Assembly (NCBI RefSeq): GCF_009793335.1
Contig: NZ_WING01000001.1
Span: 124,001-188,000 of the forward strand
Source: Actinomadura sp. J1-007
Lineage (GTDB): Bacteria > Actinomycetota > Actinomycetes > Streptosporangiales > Streptosporangiaceae
Reading direction: 5' to 3'
DNA: 64,000 bases
The position numbers were made by a program, and so were the translations under genes. The notes beneath the pieces were generated by a model. It did no database searches. It saw only the letters and a program-made list of their open reading frames with translations, and was not told the DNA's origin. Positions 55,729 through 64,000 of the stretch are shown here, one piece after another. How positions within the stretch are numbered: the stretch's first letter is position 1; every line of letters begins with the position of its first letter.

Positions 55729-56274
55729 TCAGCTTTGGTTGAAGAACCCTCGTTCTGCCATCCGGGCCTTGTCCTCGGCCGTCACCTCCACGTTGGCCGG
55801 CGACAGCAGGAACACCTTGTTGGTAACACGCTCGATGCTCCCGTGCAGGCCGAACACCAGACCCGCCGCGAAGTCGACCAGACGCTTGGCGTCGCTGTCG
55901 ACCATCTCGGTCAGGTTCATGATGACCGGCGTGCCCTCCCGGAAGTGCTCCCCGATGGTCCTTGCCTCGTTGTAGGTCCTTGGGTGCAGCGTAGTGATGC
56001 GCGCAAGGTCGGTGGTACCCGACTCGTAGAGCGCCACGGAGCGTCGCTCGGTGGCCGACGCGGCGTGATGATCGCGATCGCGGTCCGCCGTCTCCTCGGC
56101 TCGGGTAAGCTGACCGCCGGATTCGTCCTCACGACGGCGCCCCTGACCGGGGTCGGCCTCCTCGTCGTAGACCTCGTACTCGTCGTACTCGTCGTACTTG
56201 CCGTACTTGTCGTCGTAGCGGTCGTCCTCCACAAGGCCGAGGTAGACCGCCATCTTGCGCATCGCGCTGGCCAT
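55729..56274 (-). CDS. sepF: Cell division protein SepF
   Basis: SepF tethers and bundles FtsZ filaments at the membrane. The 181-residue protein has an N-terminal amphipathic helix ([18 protein letters not shown]), an acidic Asp/Tyr-rich linker and the SepF core with [42 protein letters not shown] and [16 protein letters not shown] lies 5 bp before the ATG. Confidence 0.95.
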   Translation of the reverse strand: MASAMRKMAVYLGLVEDDRYDDKYGKYDEYDEYEVYDEEADPGQGRRREDESGGQLTRAEETADRDRDHHAASATERRSVALYESGTTDLARITTLHPRTYNEARTIGEHFREGTPVIMNLTEMVDSDAKRLVDFAAGLVFGLHGSIERVTNKVFLLSPANVEVTAEDKARMAERGFFNQS

Positions 56275-56380
56275 ACGCCCCTCCGTCGTCCTGTGGCCGC
56301 GGCACCCGGCGCGTCGGCGCCGCCGTCGGACTCTTCCGCCGATGTGGCCCGCCGTTTCGGCAGGTACCACTGGGGGGACA

Positions 56381-57088
56381 TTACCTGACGATTGCCCGTC
56401 GGCCGCCGAGCAACGCCGTACCGATCCGCAGGTGTGTCGCGCCACACGCGATCGCCTGCTCCAGATCGCCGCTCATCCCCGCCGACATGACGTCCGCCTC
56501 GGGGTGCGCGTCGCGCAGGCCGGCCGCCACCTCCGCCAGCCTCTGGAACGCCGGGAGCGAGTCGGCGCCGAGCGGCGCGACGGCCATCACGCCCTTCAGC
56601 TCCAGGCCCTCGGCCGCGGCGATCGCGTCCGCGAGCTCCGGCACGTCGTCCGGCGCGGCCCCGCCGCGGTCCTCCGCCTCGTCCAGCGACACCTGGACCA
56701 GGCAGCGCAGGGTGCGCTCGGACCGCACGGCGGCCGACGACAGGGCGCCGACGAGCTTGACCCGGTCGACCGACTGGACGACGTCGGCGTACCCGGCCAC
56801 CGAACGCGCCTTGTTGGTCTGGAGCTGGCCGACGAAATGCCAGGTCAGCGACAGGTCGGAGGTCTCGGTGGCCTTGGGCCTGGCCTCCTGGTCGCGGTTC
56901 TCGGCGACGTCGGTCACGCCGAGCGCGGCCAGGTGCCGCACGTCGGACGGCGGGAACGTCTTGCTCACCGCGATCAGCGTGATCTGCGACGCGTCCCGCC
57001 CGGCGGCGGCGCACGCCTCGCCGATCCGCTTGCGGACGTCGTCGAGGTTGGCGGCGATCTCCTCGCGCCGCGCCTCCCCCTCGTTCAC
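56381..57088 (-). CDS. YggS family PLP homeostasis protein
   Basis: This 235-residue single-domain PLP protein has [13 protein letters not shown] (PLP lysine), [58 protein letters not shown]. Family members balance free PLP and are not known to catalyse a reaction. The GTG overlaps the pgeF stop by 4 bp. Confidence 0.94.
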   Translation of the reverse strand: MNEGEARREEIAANLDDVRKRIGEACAAAGRDASQITLIAVSKTFPPSDVRHLAALGVTDVAENRDQEARPKATETSDLSLTWHFVGQLQTNKARSVAGYADVVQSVDRVKLVGALSSAAVRSERTLRCLVQVSLDEAEDRGGAAPDDVPELADAIAAAEGLELKGVMAVAPLGADSLPAFQRLAEVAAGLRDAHPEADVMSAGMSGDLEQAIACGATHLRIGTALLGGRRAIVR

Positions 57089-57879
57089 CGCGACTCCAGC
57101 CAGACGAAGCCCGCGAACCGGCCGGTGCGGCCGTCGCGGCGGTACGAGAACAGGCCGGGCGTCTCGATCGTGCAGCGCGGGTCGGCGCGCACGTCGGCCA
57201 CCCCCGCCTCGGCGAGCTGCGCGGCGACGCCCGCGCGGATGTCGAGGCCCGGCGTGCCCTTGGCCGTGGTGGCGCGGGCGGCCGGGACGAGCGCGGCGAC
57301 CTCGTCGCGCATCTCCGCCGGGACCTCGTAGCAGCCGCCGCACGCGGCGGGCCCGATGGCCGCGGCGGTGCGGCCCGGCTCCGCGCCGTGCTCGCGCATC
57401 CGTTCGACCAGGGCGGGGACGACGCCGGCGGCCGTGCCGGGACGGCCCGAGTGCGCCGCGCCGACGACGCCCGCGACGGGGTCGGCGAGCAGGACGGGCG
57501 CGCAGTCGGCGACCAGGACGGCGAGAGCGAGGCCCGGGACGGTCGTCACGATCGCGTCGACCGGCGGGAGGTCCTCGCCGGGGCGCTCGACGAACGCCAC
57601 GTCGGCGCCGTGCACCTGCCGCATCCAGACCGTGCGGGCGGGGTCGAGGCCGAGCGCGGCGGCGGCCCGCGCCCGGTTGCCGCGGACGGCGGCCGGGTCG
57701 TCGCCGACCGCGCCGCCGAGGTTGAGGGAGTCGAACGGGGCGGCGCTCGTCCCGCCGGCGCGCGCGGTGAAGGCCGCGCCGACGCCGTCGCCCAGAGGGA
57801 CGCGGGTGATCGCGCCGGGCCCGGGGCCGGGCGGGGTCGAGGGCACCGGGGCGCTCGGATCGCTTGTGCTGGTCGTCAC
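57085..57879 (-). CDS. pgeF: PgeF/YfiH peptidoglycan editing factor (laccase-domain, multicopper)
   Basis: This 264-residue protein has WMRQVHGADV, VADCAPVLLAD and GAAHSGRPGTAAGV, which supply the His-Cys-His metal site, and GPAACGGCYEVP. The family is reported to prevent misincorporation of serine into the peptidoglycan peptide and to hydrolyse purine nucleosides. It is placed directly downstream of ftsZ and translationally coupled to yggS. Confidence 0.93.
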   Translation of the reverse strand: MTTSTSDPSAPVPSTPPGPGPGAITRVPLGDGVGAAFTARAGGTSAAPFDSLNLGGAVGDDPAAVRGNRARAAAALGLDPARTVWMRQVHGADVAFVERPGEDLPPVDAIVTTVPGLALAVLVADCAPVLLADPVAGVVGAAHSGRPGTAAGVVPALVERMREHGAEPGRTAAAIGPAACGGCYEVPAEMRDEVAALVPAARATTAKGTPGLDIRAGVAAQLAEAGVADVRADPRCTIETPGLFSYRRDGRTGRFAGFVWLESR

Positions 57880-57978
57880 GTGTGCTCGTGGTCACCTAGT
57901 CGTGGTCGCTCGGGCGGTCGTTCGGTCGTGCGTTCCGCGTTCGCTCCGGTCGCGTCGGTCGCCCGCGCCGGGGCGCGG

Positions 57979-59460
57979 TCACTTCAGGAAGTCGGGGACG
58001 TCGAGGTCGTCGTCCTCGTCGAAGACGACGGGGCGGCGGCGCTGGCCGGTGGCCGGGCCGCCCTCGCTCTCCCCCGCGTGCACCCGCGACGGGGACGGCT
58101 CGGCGGACGGCCGCGGCGCGGGCGGACGGGCGCCGTCGTCGCCGTCGGACCCCGCGCCGGGCGCGGCGTCGCGCTCGGGCTGGGACGGCTGCGCGGGCTG
58201 CGCCTCGGCGCGCGCCGGCTCCTCGCGGGGCGCCGGGGCGGGCCGCGGCGCGGGCCGCTCGTCGGCGGGCGGCGCCGGCGGGGCGGGCGCCTGCGGGCGC
58301 TGCTCGGGCTCGGGCCGGGGCCCGGGGGCCTGCGGCGCGGCGGCGGCCTGCGCGACGGACTGGACGGGCTGGGCGGGCTCGGCGCGCCCGACCCGGCTCG
58401 GGATCGGGTTGGCCGGGGACGCGGGCGCCGCCGGGGCGGCGGGCGGCGGCGGGGTCGGCCGCGGCGGCGGCGGGAGCCGCTTGGTCTCGGGTTCCGGGGC
58501 CGGCTTGCTAGGACGGCCCTCGTCAAAACCCGCCGCGATCACCGTGACCCGGACCTCGTCGCCGAGCGCGTCGTCGATGACCGCGCCGAAGATGATGTTG
58601 GCGTCGGGCGCGGCGGCGTTGGAGACGAGCTGCGCCGCCTCGTTGATCTCGAACAGGCCGAGGTCGGAGCCGCCGGAGATGGACAGCAGCACGCCGTGGG
58701 CGCCGTCGATGCTGGCCTCCAGTAGCGGGCTGGAGATCGCCATCTCGGCGGCGGCGACCGAGCGGTCGTCGCCGCGCGCCGAGCCGATGCCCATCAGCGC
58801 GGAGCCGGCCCCGGACATGACCGACTTGACGTCGGCGAAGTCGAGGTTGATCAGGCCGGGCGTGGTGATCAGGTCGGTGATGCCCTGGACACCGGACAGC
58901 AGCACCTGGTCGGCGGCCTTGAACGCGTCGAGCACGCTGACCTGCCGGTCGCTGATCGACAGCAGCCGGTCGTTGGGGATCACGATGAGGGTGTCGACCT
59001 CGTCGCGCAGCGTCTCTATGCCGGCCTCCGCCTGCATCGCGCGGCGCTTGCCCTCGAAGCTGAACGGGCGGGTGACGACGCCTATGGTGAGGGCGCCGAG
59101 GGAGCGGGCGATGTTGGCGACGACGGGCGCGCCGCCGGTGCCGGTGCCACCTCCCTCGCCCGCGGTGACGAAGACCATGTCGGCGCCCTTGAGCACCTCC
59201 TCGATCTCCTCGCGGTGGTCCTCGGCGGCCTTGCGGCCCACGTCCGGGTTGGCCCCGGCGCCGAGCCCGCGGGTGAGCTCGCGGCCCACGTCGAGCTTCA
59301 CGTCGGCGTCACTCATCAGCAGCGCCTGGGCGTCCGTGTTGATCGCGATGAACTCGACGCCCTTGAGTCCCTCTTCGATCATCCGGTTGACGGCGTTGAC
59401 GCCGCCGCCGCCGATTCCGACGACCTTGATGACCGCGAGGTAATTCTGCGGTGCTGCCAC
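57979..59460 (-). CDS. ftsZ: Cell division GTPase FtsZ
   Basis: FtsZ polymerises into the division ring. The 493-residue protein has the tubulin signature [12 protein letters not shown], the N-terminal [16 protein letters not shown] and the T7-loop region [13 protein letters not shown] very long, Pro/Ala/Arg-rich linker of about 160 residues leads to the conserved tail [10 protein letters not shown], which binds SepF and other partners. The GTG at 59458-59460 is chosen because homologues begin [20 protein letters not shown] lies upstream. Confidence 0.96.
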   Translation of the reverse strand: MAAPQNYLAVIKVVGIGGGGVNAVNRMIEEGLKGVEFIAINTDAQALLMSDADVKLDVGRELTRGLGAGANPDVGRKAAEDHREEIEEVLKGADMVFVTAGEGGGTGTGGAPVVANIARSLGALTIGVVTRPFSFEGKRRAMQAEAGIETLRDEVDTLIVIPNDRLLSISDRQVSVLDAFKAADQVLLSGVQGITDLITTPGLINLDFADVKSVMSGAGSALMGIGSARGDDRSVAAAEMAISSPLLEASIDGAHGVLLSISGGSDLGLFEINEAAQLVSNAAAPDANIIFGAVIDDALGDEVRVTVIAAGFDEGRPSKPAPEPETKRLPPPPRPTPPPPAAPAAPASPANPIPSRVGRAEPAQPVQSVAQAAAAPQAPGPRPEPEQRPQAPAPPAPPADERPAPRPAPAPREEPARAEAQPAQPSQPERDAAPGAGSDGDDGARPPAPRPSAEPSPSRVHAGESEGGPATGQRRRPVVFDEDDDLDVPDFLK

Positions 59461-59595
59461 GACGAGGGGCCTTTCCGCTCGCTCTATCCGACCGGCCGGA
59501 CCGGTCTGCCGACCAGTGCCGCTGCGGTGTTTCCTGACCTGTGTACGTTCCTGGGCGGGCCGCGGGGCGGTACGGGACCGACCCTCAACCCTCAC

Positions 59596-59671
59596 CCTCA
59601 ACTTGAGGCTTACAGTTATGTCAACCTGAGGACTGATACGGACAGTAGGGCGGCCTTACCGCCAGGGTCAA
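59596..59671 (-). promoter_or_regulatory. ftsZ promoter and palindromic operator candidate
   Basis: On the minus strand TTGACC (59666-59671) and TACTGT (59642-59647) with an 18-bp spacer make a good promoter, giving a leader of about 175 nt. Inside that leader lies TTGACATAACTGTAAG followed by the near-palindrome CCTCAAGTTGAGG (59596-59608) and further GTTGAGG copies. The region 59461-59862 has no gene. Confidence 0.6.
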
Positions 59672-59862
59672 CTAACCTCCCCCGAACTGCCTCGGCGTGT
59701 CGCGAGAGCACCAGTTGCCCTGGTTGGCGAAGGAGATCTCCCCCGCGGCGCCGCTTCCCCCGACCACCGGGCCGCTCCGGACCCGCCCGACCGTTCCAGC
59801 GTGCCCCATCGGGCGGCCGGAATCCCCGCGACACACGCACCGGTCCCCACTCGGTCGCCGCG

Positions 59863-60690
59863 TCACCGGGTGGTGACGACCTCGGGCGAGCTCACGTCGA
59901 TCGTCCGCGCGCCGCGCCCGCCCGCGCCGCGCCGCAGCGCGTCGATCAGGCGGACCTTCTCGTCGGCCCGCTCGGGCGCGCCCCACACCACGGTCAGCCC
60001 GCCCGACAGCCGGAGCGTCACCGACTGCGGCGTGGCCGCCTCGACCTCGCCGAGCCGGCCGCGCAGCCGCCCGGGCAGCTCCACCACCACCCGCAGCGCC
60101 GCGAGCGTCGCCGGATCGGACGGTCCGGGCGCGGCGGCCGTCAGCGCGGGCATCCCCGGCGGCGGGGCCGCCCCGTCGGCGACGGTGACGCCGTTGCGGT
60201 CGAGCTGGTAGAACCGGCCGCCGCGCTCGACCGTGACGATCGGGACGCGCTCGCGGACGACGATCCGCACCGTTCCCGGCCAGTGCCGTTCGATCCTGGC
60301 GGACTCGACCTCGCGCAGCGCCTGCACCCGCCCGCGCGCCGCGCCGGTGCCGAGCCGCGCCATCGGGCGGCCGAGCCTGATCCCGGACGCGGCGACCACG
60401 CGGTCGCGCGGCGCGAGCTTCGTCCCGGTCACCTCCACGTGCCGGACGACCAGCAGCCGCGACCCGAGCAGCACCCACGCGCAGGCCGCGAGCACCGCCA
60501 CGACCAGCAGGGCGACGAAGGCCACCTTCCACCGGCCGGGCCCGCGGCGTCCCGCGCGGGCGCCTCCGCCCCGTCCTCTGCGGCCCTTCCCGCCGCCCCC
60601 GGCGTCCGGACCGCCCGCGCCGGTCGTGCCGTCGCCGGGGCCGGGCGCGGGTTCGCCGGTGCCGGTACGGCTCGTCCCCGCCTTGCTCAT
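59863..60690 (-). CDS. ftsQ: Cell division protein FtsQ
   Basis: This 275-residue protein has a Gly/Arg-rich cytoplasmic tail (1-52), one membrane helix (about 54-76) and a POTRA domain (VVRHVEVTGTKLAPRDRVVAASG). The FtsQ beta domain follows, with ARIERHWPGTVRIVVRERVPI and FYQLDRNGVTV. It bridges early and late divisome proteins. FtsQ sits between murC and ftsZ, as in other actinobacteria. Confidence 0.94.
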   Translation of the reverse strand: MSKAGTSRTGTGEPAPGPGDGTTGAGGPDAGGGGKGRRGRGGGARAGRRGPGRWKVAFVALLVVAVLAACAWVLLGSRLLVVRHVEVTGTKLAPRDRVVAASGIRLGRPMARLGTGAARGRVQALREVESARIERHWPGTVRIVVRERVPIVTVERGGRFYQLDRNGVTVADGAAPPPGMPALTAAAPGPSDPATLAALRVVVELPGRLRGRLGEVEAATPQSVTLRLSGGLTVVWGAPERADEKVRLIDALRRGAGGRGARTIDVSSPEVVTTR

Positions 60691-60748
60691 GGGTCCAGCT
60701 TGGCAGTGATCGGCCCGGGAGCGCAGCGCCCACGCCCGGCGCGCTCCA

Positions 60749-62194
60749 TCACGCCGAGCCGAGGCGCTCCAGGATCATCGGGCCGAGCCGGGTCACGTCG
60801 CCCGCGCCGAGCGTGATCACCACGTCGCCCGGACGGGCGAGCCCGGCGACGAGCGCGGGAACCTCGTCCCAGCCGGGGGCGTAGACGGCACGCGTTCCCT
60901 CCGGGACGGCCGCCGACACCAGCTCGCCGGTGACGCCGGGCTCCGGGTCCTCGCGCGCGCCGTAGACGTCCAGCACCACGGCGACGTCGGCGAGCCCGAG
61001 CGCCGCGCCGAACTCGGCGGCGAAGAACCGGGTGCGGCTGTAGAGGTGCGGCTGGAACACCGCGACGATGCGGCCCGGCGCGCCCTCCCCGGCGCGCTCG
61101 CCGACGTAGTCGCGGGTGGCCTCCAGGTCGGCGGTCAGCTCGGTCGGGTGGTGGGCGTAGCTGTCGAACACCTCGACGCCGCCCGCCTCGCCCTTGCGCT
61201 CCAGGCGCCGCATCGCGCCGCCGAACGAGGCGAGCCCGTCCCGTACGGCTCCGGCGTCGACGCCGAGGGCCAGCGCCACCGCGACCACGGCCGCGGCGTT
61301 CAGCGCGTTGTGCCGCCCGGGGACGCCCAGCTCCACGTCGAGCCCGCCGTCCGCGCCGTCCGCGTCCTCGACGCCCTCGATCCGGAAGCGCGAGCCGAGC
61401 CCCCGCGGGGTGAACCCGGTCACGCGCAGGTCGGCGCCCTCGGTCGCCCCGTACGTGCGGACGGCCAGCCCGCGGCCGCGCGCGAGGTCGGCCAGCTCCA
61501 TCGCGACCGGGTCGTCGGCGCCCGCCACGAGCGTGCCGCCCGGCTCGATCCGTTCGACGAACCTCGCGAAGTTCTCCTTGACCATCTCGAAGCCGCCGTA
61601 GTTGTCGAGGTGGTCGGCCTCCACGTTGGTCACCACCGCGATGTGCGGGGTGTACATCAGGAACGACCCGTCGCTCTCGTCGGCCTCGGCCACGAACGCG
61701 TCGCCCGAGCCCTCGTCGGCGCCGAGCCCGGTCGTGACGAGCTGCCCGCCGATGCAGTAGGACGGGTCGGCGCCCGCGTGCTGGAGCGCGACGGTCAGCA
61801 TCGACGTCGTCGTGGTCTTGCCGTGCGTCCCGGCGACCGCGACGGCCCTGCGCCCCGCCATCAGCGACGCCAGCGCCGCCGAGCGGTGCAGGACGCGCAG
61901 CCCGCGCGCCCGCGCCTCGACCAGCTCGGGGTTGGACTCGCGGATCGCCGTGGACACCACCACCGTGTCGGCGTCGCCCAGGTAGCTCGCGTCGTGCCCG
62001 ACGTACACCTTGGCGCCGAGGTCGCCGAGCTGGCCGAGCAGCTCGGAGTCGCGCGCGTCGCTGCCGGACACGGCGATGCCGCGCCGGAGCATGACGCGGG
62101 CGATGCCGGACATGCCGGCGCCGCCGATCGCGATGAAGTGGACCCGGCCGAGCTCCCCCGCCGGGACGACGTCCCCGGGCGTGACCAGGCTCAT
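60749..62194 (-). CDS. murC: UDP-N-acetylmuramate-L-alanine ligase
   Basis: MurC adds L-Ala to UDP-MurNAc using ATP. The 481-residue enzyme has [14 protein letters not shown], the P-loop [48 protein letters not shown] and FQPHLYSRT. The ATG overlaps the murG stop (ATGA). Confidence 0.97.
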   Translation of the reverse strand: MSLVTPGDVVPAGELGRVHFIAIGGAGMSGIARVMLRRGIAVSGSDARDSELLGQLGDLGAKVYVGHDASYLGDADTVVVSTAIRESNPELVEARARGLRVLHRSAALASLMAGRRAVAVAGTHGKTTTTSMLTVALQHAGADPSYCIGGQLVTTGLGADEGSGDAFVAEADESDGSFLMYTPHIAVVTNVEADHLDNYGGFEMVKENFARFVERIEPGGTLVAGADDPVAMELADLARGRGLAVRTYGATEGADLRVTGFTPRGLGSRFRIEGVEDADGADGGLDVELGVPGRHNALNAAAVVAVALALGVDAGAVRDGLASFGGAMRRLERKGEAGGVEVFDSYAHHPTELTADLEATRDYVGERAGEGAPGRIVAVFQPHLYSRTRFFAAEFGAALGLADVAVVLDVYGAREDPEPGVTGELVSAAVPEGTRAVYAPGWDEVPALVAGLARPGDVVITLGAGDVTRLGPMILERLGSA

Positions 62195-63285
62195 CGTCCG
62201 CCGCTCGCGGAGTTGACGACCTCGTACACCATCCGGGCGAGGGCGACGTCGGCGTCGCGCTTGCCCATCCGGCCCGCCGCCTCCGACATGTGCGCGACCC
62301 GGGACGGGTCGGCGAGGACGGGCAGCAGGTTCTGCCCGATCCAGTCGGGGCTCAGCTCGGCGTCGTCGACCAGCAGCCCGCCGCCTCCCTGGACGATCGG
62401 CTCGGCGTTCAGCCGCTGCTCGCCGTTGCCGATCGGGAGCGGCACGTACACCGCCGGGAGCGCGACCGCGGCCAGCTCCGCGCAGGTCATCGCGCCCGCG
62501 CGGCACATCGCCATGTCGGCCGCCGCGTACGCCAGGTCCATCCGGTCGCAGTAGGGGATCGTGACGTACTGCGGGCCGCCCTGGACCGGCTCGGGCTCCT
62601 CGGTGTTCTTCGGGCCGACGATGTGGAGCACCTGGATCCCGGCCTGCCGGAACCACGGCGCCGCCGCGACCGCCGCGCGGTTGAGCGAGCGGGCGCCCTG
62701 CGAGCCGCCGAAGATCAGCAGCGTGGGCAGGTCGGGCAGCAGCCCGAAGTAGGACCGGGCCTTGTCGCCCATCGCGAGCCGGTCGAGCGCGGCGACCTCC
62801 CGCCGCAGCGGGATGCCGACGAACGTCGCGTTCGGCAGCGGCGAGTCGGGGTGCGAGACCGCGACGTGGTCGGTGAACCGGGCGCCGAGCTTGTTGGCCA
62901 GGCCCGGCTTCGGGTTGGCCTCGTGCACGATGATCGGCACCTTGCGCTTGCGCGCGGCGAGGTAGCCGGGCGTCGCCACGTACCCGCCGAAGCCGACCAG
63001 GATGTCGGCCCGCGCCTGGTCGAGCACCGACGCCGCCGCGTTGATCGCCCCGCGCAGCCGGCCCGGCACCGACAGCAGCTGGGGGGTCAGCGTGCGCGGG
63101 AGCGGCACGGGCGGGATCAGGGCGAGTTCGTAGCCGCGCTGCGGGACCAGGCGGGTCTCCAGCCCGCGCTCGGTGCCGAGGCACGTGATCCCCACGTTCG
63201 GATCGTTGCGGCGCAGCGCGTCGGCGAGGGCCAGTGCGGGCTCGATGTGTCCGGCGGTGCCGCCGCCGGCCAGGACAACCCTCAT
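62191..63285 (-). CDS. murG: Undecaprenyldiphospho-muramoylpentapeptide GlcNAc transferase
   Basis: MurG converts lipid I to lipid II at the inner face of the membrane. The 364-residue GT-B protein shows [63 protein letters not shown] and [19 protein letters not shown]. The ATG at 63283-63285 is preceded by AAGGAGC. The open frame extends upstream with no similarity. Confidence 0.97.
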   Translation of the reverse strand: MRVVLAGGGTAGHIEPALALADALRRNDPNVGITCLGTERGLETRLVPQRGYELALIPPVPLPRTLTPQLLSVPGRLRGAINAAASVLDQARADILVGFGGYVATPGYLAARKRKVPIIVHEANPKPGLANKLGARFTDHVAVSHPDSPLPNATFVGIPLRREVAALDRLAMGDKARSYFGLLPDLPTLLIFGGSQGARSLNRAAVAAAPWFRQAGIQVLHIVGPKNTEEPEPVQGGPQYVTIPYCDRMDLAYAAADMAMCRAGAMTCAELAAVALPAVYVPLPIGNGEQRLNAEPIVQGGGGLLVDDAELSPDWIGQNLLPVLADPSRVAHMSEAAGRMGKRDADVALARMVYEVVNSASGGR

Positions 63286-63400
63286 GCTCCTTGACAACTC
63301 CTCAGCGTGTTCGTGGTGGCGGTGCCGTGCAGCCCGCTTCCCGTGCCGCGCCGGCCGGCGGGGGACGGGCGCCCGGCCCCGGGGCACCCCGGTGCGGGGT

Positions 63401-64000
63401 TCAGCGCCGTGCCAGGCCCAGCCAGCTTAGAGCCCTCGGGACCGGTCCGGGACCCCGTGCGGCGAGCGCCTGGCGCGCGCCGGGCTCCCGCTTGGCGAAC
63501 GCCAGCATCATGCCGAGGGCGATCAGCGTCGGGATCAGCGCCGAGCCGCCGTACGACACCAGCGGCAGCGGGATCCCTGTGATCGGGAGCACACGGATCA
63601 CCGCGCCGATGTTGACGACGGCCTGCACCACCAGCCAGGCCGTGGTGCCGGCGGCGGCGAGCCGGGTGAACGGATCCTTGACGCGGCGGGCGATGCGCAG
63701 CCCCGCGTACGCCAGCACGCCGAACAGCCCGAGCACGACGAGCGTCCCGACGAGGCCGAGCTCCTCGCCGACGATCGCGAAGATGAAGTCGGTCTCGGCG
63801 TGCGGGAGGTAGTCCCACTTCGCCCGCCCCTCCCCCAGGCCCGTGCCGAACAGGCCGCCGGAGGCGACCGCGAACAGGCCCTGGGTGCCCTGGTAGTTGG
63901 TGGTGAGCTGGTCGCCGGCCGGGTCGAGGAAGCCGGTGAGGCGCTGCATCCGGTACGGCTCGACGAGGATCAGGATGGACACCAGCAGGCCGACCAGGCC
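63401..64000 (-). CDS. ftsW: Lipid II polymerase FtsW (N-terminus cut by window edge)
   Basis: The last 199 residues of a SEDS glycosyltransferase are present, with at least four membrane helices. The diagnostic stretch is [21 protein letters not shown] then AIVGEELG, which carries the functional Asp of the large outer loop. [23 protein letters not shown] is the usual FtsW end. FtsW polymerises septal peptidoglycan from lipid II. Its position directly before murG supports FtsW over RodA. Confidence 0.94.
   Translation of the reverse strand, partial: GLVGLLVSILILVEPYRMQRLTGFLDPAGDQLTTNYQGTQGLFAVASGGLFGTGLGEGRAKWDYLPHAETDFIFAIVGEELGLVGTLVVLGLFGVLAYAGLRIARRVKDPFTRLAAAGTTAWLVVQAVVNIGAVIRVLPITGIPLPLVSYGGSALIPTLIALGMMLAFAKREPGARQALAARGPGPVPRALSWLGLARR

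Noticed and set aside
59619..59624. TTGACA as the -35 box of ftsZ.
   Set aside because: No -10-like hexamer lies 16-19 bp downstream; the TTGACC/TACTGT pair just upstream is better.

Overview
The window is very GC-rich actinobacterial chromosome. GTG starts and 4-bp ATGA/GTGA overlaps are frequent, and several promoters appear to give leaderless transcripts. The order of core genes (trpA-trpB-trpC ... hisI ... hisF-priA-hisH-hisB-hisC-hisD ... dnaE ... rluD-lspA ... ileS ... divIVA-yggT-sepF-yggS-pgeF-ftsZ-ftsQ-murC-murG-ftsW) follows the backbone known from Streptomyces. Gene content suggests a Streptosporangiales member such as Actinomadura or a relative; this is an inference, not something the sequence proves.

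Layout. (1) 1-5.1 kb, minus strand: trp genes (trpA cut by the window edge), a DUF2752 protein, an orphan degenerate response regulator, the Trp-associated membrane protein and hisI. No trpE, trpD or trpF is present. (2) 5.2-29.5 kb: cspA with a long leader, then an accessory block holding a heterodimeric ABC exporter, lipoproteins, acyl-CoA dehydrogenases, a secreted S1 protease, a DoxX protein, a Cu/Zn-SOD-like protein, an ECF sigma factor with its partner, a CocE hydrolase, a YeeE/YedE sulfur transporter behind a Cys-containing leader ORF, repeat-rich proteins and an ATP-grasp enzyme. (3) 29.9-35.3 kb: the main his operon, including bifunctional priA. (4) 35.4-45.4 kb: a 9-bp minisatellite, phzF, small genes, dnaE, a leaderless mini-ORF with a strong terminator ahead of chorismate mutase, and azlCD. 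(5) 45.4-54.3 kb: rluD, lspA, a DksA-like protein, T-box-controlled ileS, a DUF1707 protein and a membrane protein with two zinc-finger-like modules. (6) 54.4-64 kb: the division and cell-wall cluster, with ftsW cut by the right edge.

A striking property of the block between 5.6 and 29.5 kb is that nine genes contain single-base frameshifts, twelve in all. Every one is repaired by adding one base, and eleven of the twelve lie in a C or G run. The core genes and the 34 kb to the right show none. Either this part of the sequence has systematic homopolymer-contraction errors or the dispensable genes have truly decayed by G/C-tract slippage. I annotate these genes at full extent and mark them as frameshifted.

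Regulation can be read directly in several places: a T-box before ileS, a probable sulfur- or cysteine-responsive leader ORF before the YeeE gene, a short leaderless ORF plus intrinsic terminator before chorismate mutase, a structured leader before cspA, and a dedicated promoter region before ftsZ.
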